A DNA stretch of 64,000 nucleotides from Streptomyces coacervatus (GTDB taxonomy: Bacteria > Actinomycetota > Actinomycetes > Streptomycetales > Streptomycetaceae). Under the pieces are notes generated by a model. That model saw only the letters and a program-made list of their open reading frames with translations. It did no database searches and had not been told where the DNA came from. Made by a program: the position numbers and the translations under genes. The stretch lies in assembly GCF_029223485.1 (NCBI RefSeq), contig NZ_JARHTP010000010.1, forward strand, positions 1 through 64,000, written 5' to 3'. Shown here piece by piece: positions 59,571-64,000 of this stretch (the first letter of the stretch is position 1; each line of letters begins with the position of its first letter).

Positions 59571-59732
59571 ATGGAGCACACCCCCGCAGCCGCCTGGCTC
59601 GCCGAGGCCACGAGCGCCGCCCAGCACCAAGGGCCGGGGAATCTGCTCCGGGTCGTACTGATCGTGATGATGGTGGGTTGTGCGCTGACCGGGTGGTTCC
59701 TGTTGCGGGGCTACAAGCAGAAGGACGACTGA
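59571..59732 (+). CDS. 53-residue single-pass membrane protein, copy 1
   Basis: ATG with GAAGGAG 9 nt upstream opens a 53-codon frame with Streptomyces codon bias. It starts MEHTPAAAWLAEA, has one membrane helix (LLRVVLIVMMVGCALTGWFL) and ends in the basic-acidic tail RGYKQKDD. The N-out or N-in topology is uncertain. Nothing enzymatic is seen. A second protein of the same length and layout starts 110 bp downstream. Confidence 0.75.
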   Translation: MEHTPAAAWLAEATSAAQHQGPGNLLRVVLIVMMVGCALTGWFLLRGYKQKDD

Positions 59733-59841
59733 CGGTCGCCCGGGGTTCCCCGACAGCGGAGTCGGGGTGATCGCCGGGAAGGCGCCCGCTTACGATGGGC
59801 CGACATCTTTATCCCGCCCACATCGGATAGGTCCTGTTGAG

Positions 59842-60003
59842 ATGAGCTTCCACGGCACCGCTGCCCAGTTGGCCACCCTTGCCGCCGAGGGCGAGGGCGG
59901 TGGCAACCACGAGAGCCTCAGCCCCTACGTCACCGGTGGCAGCGCGCTGTTCATCCTGCTGCTCCTGCTGTGGATCACCACCCGTTTCAACCGCGACCGC
60001 TGA
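59842..60003 (+). CDS. 53-residue single-pass membrane protein, copy 2
   Basis: MSFHGTAAQLATLAAEGEGG, a Gly/His/Glu-rich linker, then one membrane helix (GGSALFILLLLLWITTRF) and the basic end NRDR. GTTGAGATG provides a weak ribosome-binding site. The longer in-frame start at 59767 is rejected because that stretch lies in the promoter region. It precedes nadD by 70 bp and may be cotranscribed. Confidence 0.75.
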   Translation: MSFHGTAAQLATLAAEGEGGGNHESLSPYVTGGSALFILLLLLWITTRFNRDR

Positions 60004-60059
60004 GCCCGTTGCCCGGCGCCCGCGTATATCTGGGGGCCGGTGCCCTCAGGCCGGGCCGG

Positions 60060-60065
60060 TAGGGT
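60060..60065 (+). promoter_or_regulatory. Candidate -10 box for nadD
   Basis: TAGGGT, then 8 nt before ATG 60074, consistent with a leaderless or nearly leaderless transcript. Confidence 0.4.
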
Positions 60066-60073
60066 CTGCACGC

Positions 60074-60760
60074 ATGGGAGAGCAGGACATGCCTACCGGT
60101 CCGGCGAAGGACGCGGCGATCGGCACGGAACCCCGCCCGGTGGGCGGCCCCGGCAACGGGCCGTCGAACCCGGGCAAGCGCCGCCTCGGCGTCATGGGCG
60201 GAACGTTCGACCCGATCCACCACGGGCACCTCGTGGCGGCCAGTGAGGTCGTCGCGCAGTTCCACCTGGACGAGGTGGTGTTCGTCCCGACCGGCCAGCC
60301 CTGGCAGAAGAGCCACCGCCATGTCTCCCCGGCCGAGGACCGCTATCTGATGACGGTCATCGCGACCGCCGAGAACCCGCAGTTCTCGGTGAGCCGTATC
60401 GACATCGACCGCGGCGGCCCCACGTACACGGTCGACACCCTGCGTGACCTGCGGGCGCTCAACCCCGACACGGACCTCTTCTTCATCACCGGCGCCGACG
60501 CCCTCGCCCAGCTGCTGACCTGGCGCGACAGCGAAGAACTGTTCTCCCTTGCGCACTTCATCGGGGTCACCCGCCCCGGCCACCACCTGACCGACCACGG
60601 CCTCCCGGAAGGCGGTGTCTCTCTCGTGGAGGTTCCCGCGCTGGCCATCTCCTCCACCGACTGCCGTGCGAGAGTCGCCAAGGGAGACCCCATCTGGTAC
60701 ATGGTGCCGGACGGAGTCGTGCGCTACATCGACAAGCGCGAGCTGTACCGCGGCGAGTGA
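60074..60760 (+). CDS. nadD: Nicotinate-nucleotide adenylyltransferase
   Basis: A 228-residue enzyme converting nicotinate mononucleotide to deamido-NAD. The nucleotidyltransferase signature GVMGGTFDPIHHGHL (HxGH) is near residue 40, with VFVPTGQPWQK, FFITGADALAQLLTWR and the C-terminal ALAISSTDCR. About 35 residues precede the core (Gly/Pro-rich, not conserved). ATG 60074 is taken; ATG 60089 (MPTGPAKDA) has GGAGAGCAGG upstream and is possible. The LCP gene follows 16 bp after the stop. Confidence 0.95.
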   Translation: MGEQDMPTGPAKDAAIGTEPRPVGGPGNGPSNPGKRRLGVMGGTFDPIHHGHLVAASEVVAQFHLDEVVFVPTGQPWQKSHRHVSPAEDRYLMTVIATAENPQFSVSRIDIDRGGPTYTVDTLRDLRALNPDTDLFFITGADALAQLLTWRDSEELFSLAHFIGVTRPGHHLTDHGLPEGGVSLVEVPALAISSTDCRARVAKGDPIWYMVPDGVVRYIDKRELYRGE

Positions 60761-60776
60761 GCCGAGAGGGGCACCG

Positions 60777-62486
60777 GTGAACGACCGATACGACGCGGGC
60801 TACGGCGGCGACCACGAGGACCAGTACGAACTCGTCGGCTACGACGAGTACGGCCGGCCCGTCTACCGGCAGGCAGCGCCGCAACAGGCCCCGCAGCAGC
60901 CGTACGACCCGTACGGGCAGCAGCAGGGCTACGGATACGACCCGTACGCCACCGGCCGCCAGCAGCCGGTGCCGCAGCAGTACGACCCGTACGGGACCGG
61001 CCAGCAGCCGCCCGTGCCCTCCTACGACCCCTACGGCACCGGCACGCACCCGAGCGGCCCGTCCGGGGCGCCGTACGACCCCTACGGGCAGGCCGCGGCA
61101 AGCGGTCAGCAACCCCGTGTCGTCACCGAGCAGACCGCCTACATCCCGCAGCAGGCCGGCCCGCCGGAGCAGACCCAGGGCGAGAAGGCCCCGCCCCGGC
61201 CCGAACGGGACTACCGCACCGAGCAGTTCGCCTTCGTCGAGGATCCGGACGCCGACTCCGAGGACGTCATCGACTGGCTGAACTTCACCGAGAACCGCAC
61301 CGAGCGCCGCGAGGAGGCCAAGCGCCGCGCCCGCAGCCGCCTCGTCGCCCTCGTCGTGGTCCTGGCCCTGGTCGCGGTCGGTGGGGTGGGCTACCTCTGG
61401 TACGCCGGGAAGCTGCCGGGTCTGTCGTCGGCCAAGTCCAAGACGGGCACCGCGACGGCCGCCGGCGCCCAGAACCGCGACGTGATCGTCGTCCATCTGC
61501 ACAACACCAAGAAGGGCGGTACCTCCACGGCGCTGCTCGTCGACAACACCACCACCAAGCAGGGCACCACTGTCCTGCTGCCCAACTCCCTTTCCCTGAC
61601 GGACGACGACGGCAACACGTCCACCCTCGCCAAGTCGGTCGACGACGACGGCTCCTCCGGCACCCGGGACGCCCTCGACACGGTCCTCGGCACGAACATC
61701 GAGGGCACCTGGCGGCTGGACACCCCGTATCTGCAGAACCTCGTCGACCTCATCGGCAACATCGACGTCGACACCAACGCCGACGTACCCGACCCGGCTG
61801 CCACAAAAAAGGGTGCCGCGCCCCTCGTCCACAAGGGCAAGGCGCAGACTCTCAGCGGCAAGATGGCCGTCGCCTACGCCACCTATCGCGCCTCCGGCGA
61901 GGCCCAGAACGCCCAGCTGGAGCGGTTCGGGCAGGTCATGCAGGGGATGCTGCGCAAGATCTCCTCCGACCCGACAGCGGCGACCACCACCGTCCAGACG
62001 CTCGCCCAGATCCTCGACCCGTCCCTCACCGACAAGGACCTCGGCACCTTCCTCGCCAAGCTCTCCGACCTCGCCAAGGGCGGCGACTTCAAGACCGCCC
62101 TGCTGCCCGTCCAGAGCGACGGCACGCTGAGCCAGCAGGCGAGCGCCAGCGTGGTCAAGGACGTCCTCGGGGGCACCGCGAAGAGCCCCGACCAGGGCGC
62201 GGCGGTCCGGGTCTCCGTCCAGAACGCCAGCGGTGTGAAGGACAACACGGAGAAGGCCCGAGTCGTCCTCCTCAACGGCGGCTTCACCTTCCTGGAGGGC
62301 GGCACGGCCCCAGCCACCTCGGCCACGTCCAAGGTCGTCTACACCGACGCCGCCGACAAGGCGAACGCCACCGAGGTCGCCAAGACCCTGGGCCTCGCCG
62401 CCGGCTCGGTCACCAAGGGCAAGGTCACCTCGAACGCGAACGTCTCGGTGGTCCTCGGCCAGGACTACAAGCCGTCGTCGTCCTAG
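60777..62486 (+). CDS. pdtA: LytR-CpsA-Psr (LCP) family glycopolymer transferase with LytR C-terminal domain
   Basis: A 569-residue membrane protein: a cytoplasmic PYDPYG-repeat region (~35-115), an Arg-rich juxtamembrane stretch, a membrane helix (RLVALVVVLALVAVGGVGYLWY, ~183-204), a divergent LCP domain (~235-430) and a LytR_C domain (~475-565, VSVQNASGVKDNTEKAR). LCP enzymes ligate wall glycopolymers to peptidoglycan. Of the usual arginines, R371 (YATYRA) and R383 (LERF) remain, so activity is likely but the domain is atypical. The position between nadD and rsfS is that of S. coelicolor PdtA (SCO2578). GTG start after GAGAGGGG. Confidence 0.8.
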   Translation: MNDRYDAGYGGDHEDQYELVGYDEYGRPVYRQAAPQQAPQQPYDPYGQQQGYGYDPYATGRQQPVPQQYDPYGTGQQPPVPSYDPYGTGTHPSGPSGAPYDPYGQAAASGQQPRVVTEQTAYIPQQAGPPEQTQGEKAPPRPERDYRTEQFAFVEDPDADSEDVIDWLNFTENRTERREEAKRRARSRLVALVVVLALVAVGGVGYLWYAGKLPGLSSAKSKTGTATAAGAQNRDVIVVHLHNTKKGGTSTALLVDNTTTKQGTTVLLPNSLSLTDDDGNTSTLAKSVDDDGSSGTRDALDTVLGTNIEGTWRLDTPYLQNLVDLIGNIDVDTNADVPDPAATKKGAAPLVHKGKAQTLSGKMAVAYATYRASGEAQNAQLERFGQVMQGMLRKISSDPTAATTTVQTLAQILDPSLTDKDLGTFLAKLSDLAKGGDFKTALLPVQSDGTLSQQASASVVKDVLGGTAKSPDQGAAVRVSVQNASGVKDNTEKARVVLLNGGFTFLEGGTAPATSATSKVVYTDAADKANATEVAKTLGLAAGSVTKGKVTSNANVSVVLGQDYKPSSS

Positions 62487-62499
62487 CCGTCGTCCTGGC
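62476..62499 (+). repeat. 12-bp tandem duplication spanning the LCP stop codon
   Basis: CGTCGTCCTAGC (62476-62487) then CGTCGTCCTGGC (62488-62499). The single mismatch converts the stop TAG into TGG in the second unit. Confidence 0.8.
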
Positions 62500-62511
62500 A
62501 GCCGGCGGGCG

Positions 62512-62539
62512 CCCCATGTGATCCCTTAATCACGTGGGG
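62512..62539 (+). terminator. Hairpin between the LCP gene and rsfS
   Basis: CCCCATGTGAT pairs with ATCACGTGGGG (11 bp with one G-T) around CCCTTA, without a T-tract. Confidence 0.6.
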
Positions 62540-62598
62540 TACCCCCGGCGGTCCGTGAGACCCTTGGTGTCAAGTGACCGCCGACCGAAAGCCATGTA

Positions 62599-63042
62599 GT
62601 GACCGCCACTGACCGCTCCATCGAGCTCATCCACACTGCCGCCCAGGCGGCTGCCGACAAGCTCGCGCACGACATCATCGCCTACGACGTCAGCGACGTC
62701 CTGTCGATCACGGACGCCTTCCTGCTGGCCTCCGCGCCCAACGACCGCCAGGTCAAGTCGATCGTCGACGAGATCGAGGAGCGGCTCCAGAAGGAGCTCG
62801 GTGCCAAGCCGGTGCGCCGCGAGGGCGACCGCGAGGCCCGCTGGGTCCTGCTCGACTACGTCGACATCGTCGTCCACGTCCAGCACAGCGAGGAGCGCGT
62901 CTTCTACGCCCTGGAGCGGCTGTGGAAGGACTGCCCCGAGCTCGACCTGCCCGCCGACGCGAAGGCCACCCGCGGCAAGGCCGAGGAGCACGCCAAGCTC
63001 CGGGCCGCCGAGGAGGCGGCCGACCTGGGCGGTGACTGGTGA
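62599..63042 (+). CDS. rsfS: Ribosome silencing factor RsfS (Iojap)
   Basis: A 147-residue protein that binds L14 and blocks subunit joining in stationary phase. Family segments are KLAHDIIAYDVSDVLSITDAFLLASAPNDRQV, REGDREARWVLLDYVDIVVHVQ and YYALE-like FYALERLWKD. The C-terminal ~30 residues (GKAEEHAKLRAAEEAADLG) are an added helix common in actinobacteria. GTG start; its stop overlaps the next gene's GTG by 4 nt. Confidence 0.96.
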   Translation: MTATDRSIELIHTAAQAAADKLAHDIIAYDVSDVLSITDAFLLASAPNDRQVKSIVDEIEERLQKELGAKPVRREGDREARWVLLDYVDIVVHVQHSEERVFYALERLWKDCPELDLPADAKATRGKAEEHAKLRAAEEAADLGGDW

Positions 63043-63713
63043 CGGCCGCCACCGGTGAGGTGTCCGGCGGCCGGCCCGGCCGCGGCCGTCGCGTCATCCT
63101 GTGGCGGCACGGCCAGACCTCCTGGAACGTGGAGCGCCGCTTCCAGGGCACCACGGACGTCGCGCTGACCGAGGACGGCGTGTCCCAGGCCCGCCGCGCC
63201 GCCCGGCTGCTGGTCTCCCTCAAGCCCGACGCGATCGTCGCCTCCGACCTCCAGCGCGCCGCGAACACGGCGGCCGAGCTCGCCTTGCTCACCGGCCTGG
63301 AGGTCACCCACGACGAGGGGCTGCGCGAGACCTACGCGGGCGTCTGGCAGGGCCTGACGCACGAGGAGATCATCGGGCGGTACGGCGAGGAGTACGCCGC
63401 GTGGAAGCGCGGTGAGCCGGTCCGCCGCGGCGGCGGCGAGCTGGAGACCGAGGTGGCCGAGCGGGCCGCCCCCGTCGTGCTGAGCCATGCCGACAAGCTC
63501 CCCGACGACGGCACCCTCGTCGTGGTCAGCCACGGCGGGACGATCCGCACCACCATCGGACGCCTCCTGGGCCTGGAGGCCCGCCACTGGGAGAGCCTGG
63601 GCGGTCTCTCCAACTGCTGCTGGTCCGTCCTCGGCGAGGGCGCCCGCGGCTGGCGCCTGCTGGAGCACAACGCCGGCACCCTGCCGGAGCCGGTGCTCGG
63701 CGACGACGACTGA
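63039..63713 (+). CDS. Histidine phosphatase superfamily (phosphoglycerate mutase-like)
   Basis: A 224-residue cytosolic phosphatase. The catalytic RHG is in VILWRHGQTSWN (residues ~17-28), the second histidine in VVVSHGGTIRT, and the proton donor Glu in RETYAGVWQGL. It is too short and lacks mutase-specific loops, so it is probably a broad phosphatase, as in the CobC/GpmB group. The GTG overlaps the rsfS stop (GTGA), a conserved actinobacterial pairing suggesting translational coupling. Confidence 0.92.
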   Translation: MTAATGEVSGGRPGRGRRVILWRHGQTSWNVERRFQGTTDVALTEDGVSQARRAARLLVSLKPDAIVASDLQRAANTAAELALLTGLEVTHDEGLRETYAGVWQGLTHEEIIGRYGEEYAAWKRGEPVRRGGGELETEVAERAAPVVLSHADKLPDDGTLVVVSHGGTIRTTIGRLLGLEARHWESLGGLSNCCWSVLGEGARGWRLLEHNAGTLPEPVLGDDD

Positions 63714-63739
63714 CGCCCCGGCGGTCCGCGCACCCGGAT

Positions 63740-63769
63740 TTCACTTTCCGGCAGGTCGCAGGCTAAAGT
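63740..63769 (+). promoter_or_regulatory. Candidate promoter of tRNA-Ala
   Basis: TTCACT (63740-63745), 18 nt, TAAAGT (63764-63769), about 36 nt before the mature tRNA. Confidence 0.55.
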
Positions 63770-63805
63770 TCTTCTCGTTCGCCCCGCGGAGCGGGAAGAG
63801 CGCAA

Positions 63806-63878
63806 GGGGCTATAGCTCAGTTGGTAGAGCGCCTGCATGGCATGCAGGAGGTCAGGAGTTCAATTCTCCTTAGCTCCA
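63806..63878 (+). tRNA. tRNA-Ala (anticodon GGC)
   Basis: Acceptor stem GGGGCTA/TAGCTCC, D-arm GCTC/GAGC, anticodon stem CCTGC/GCAGG with loop ATGGCAT (anticodon GGC), T-arm AGGAG/CTCCT with TTCAATT. The discriminator is A. CCA is not encoded (ACA follows), unlike the two other tRNAs here. Confidence 0.97.
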
Positions 63879-63895
63879 CAGATCGGTTGACGAAG

Positions 63896-63925
63896 ATCCC
63901 GTCCCCTCCGGGGGGCGGGATTTTT
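63896..63925 (+). terminator. Terminator of tRNA-Ala
   Basis: An 11-bp stem (ATCCCGTCCCC with GGGGGCGGGAT) and a 3-4 nt loop followed by a run of five T, the most classical intrinsic terminator in the window. Confidence 0.92.
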
Positions 63926-64000
63926 CACGTTCTTGCACCGGCTTGAGTCACTTGGGGCCCCCGAGGCGTATACCTCTGCGGAGCGCCGTGTCCGGACTGG

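Overview
The window is high-GC actinobacterial DNA with strong G/C bias at third codon positions and many GTG starts. Its gene content and order are those of a Streptomyces chromosome core. From memory, the order tig-clpP1-clpP2-clpX-valS-folC-ndk-mreBCD-pbp2-rodA-rne-rplU-rpmA-obg-proA-nadD-rsfS matches the S. coelicolor SCO2628 to SCO2575 neighbourhood. I saw no insertion sequence, prophage, CRISPR array or rRNA. Three tRNA genes are present (Gly, Pro, Ala).

Region 1 (1-9650) is a mixed housekeeping stretch: the 3' end of a probable membrane Ser/Thr kinase, an amino-acid permease, rpiB, a Nei-type DNA glycosylase, an Eis-like acetyltransferase, a PP2C phosphatase overlapping an HD-domain protein, a membrane acyltransferase, an unusual 600-base stretch with no convincing gene, a 64-residue membrane protein, tRNA-Gly and tRNA-Pro. 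Region 2 (9790-20630) covers protein quality control and translation: trigger factor, clpP1-clpP2, clpX, then valS, folC, a DUF4233 membrane protein and ndk. Region 3 (20900-27320) is the cell-shape and spore-wall operon mreB-mreC-mreD-pbp2-rodA. Region 4 (27400-35090) holds a CYTH/CHAD protein and the two halves of a TIGR03960/TIGR03936 radical SAM system, separated by four unrelated genes. Region 5 (35350-41613) is rne-rplU-rpmA-obg.

Region 6 (41865-53083) lies between obg and proB, which are neighbours in many bacteria. It encodes envelope functions: an FG-GAP secreted protein, a Tat-exported PhoD-like phosphatase, a sulfotransferase-like protein, a cytidylyltransferase-SDR fusion (TarI/TarJ-like), a TagF/TagB-like polymerase, a GT2 glycosyltransferase, and a polysaccharide pyruvyltransferase gene disrupted by an internal out-of-frame deletion. 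Together these suggest synthesis of an anionic wall glycopolymer. Region 7 (53205-64000) has proB and proA, two related single-pass membrane proteins sharing an N-terminal motif, an M48 metallopeptidase, two 53-residue membrane proteins, nadD, an LCP-family protein (the position of S. coelicolor pdtA), rsfS, a histidine phosphatase and tRNA-Ala.

Recurrent non-coding signals stand out. At least seven genes have a TANNNT box exactly 6 nt before the start codon, which predicts leaderless mRNAs. Short tandem duplications sit on or beside several stop codons. Two dispersed intergenic repeat families are present. Several elaborate inverted repeats occur, notably between clpP2 and clpX and upstream of the TagF-like gene. 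No wholly new multi-gene system can be proven from sequence alone. The strongest candidates for undescribed biology are the FVRAA-motif protein pair, the twin mini-proteins, the repeat-built membrane protein at 33.2-34.3 kb, and the structured intergenic elements.
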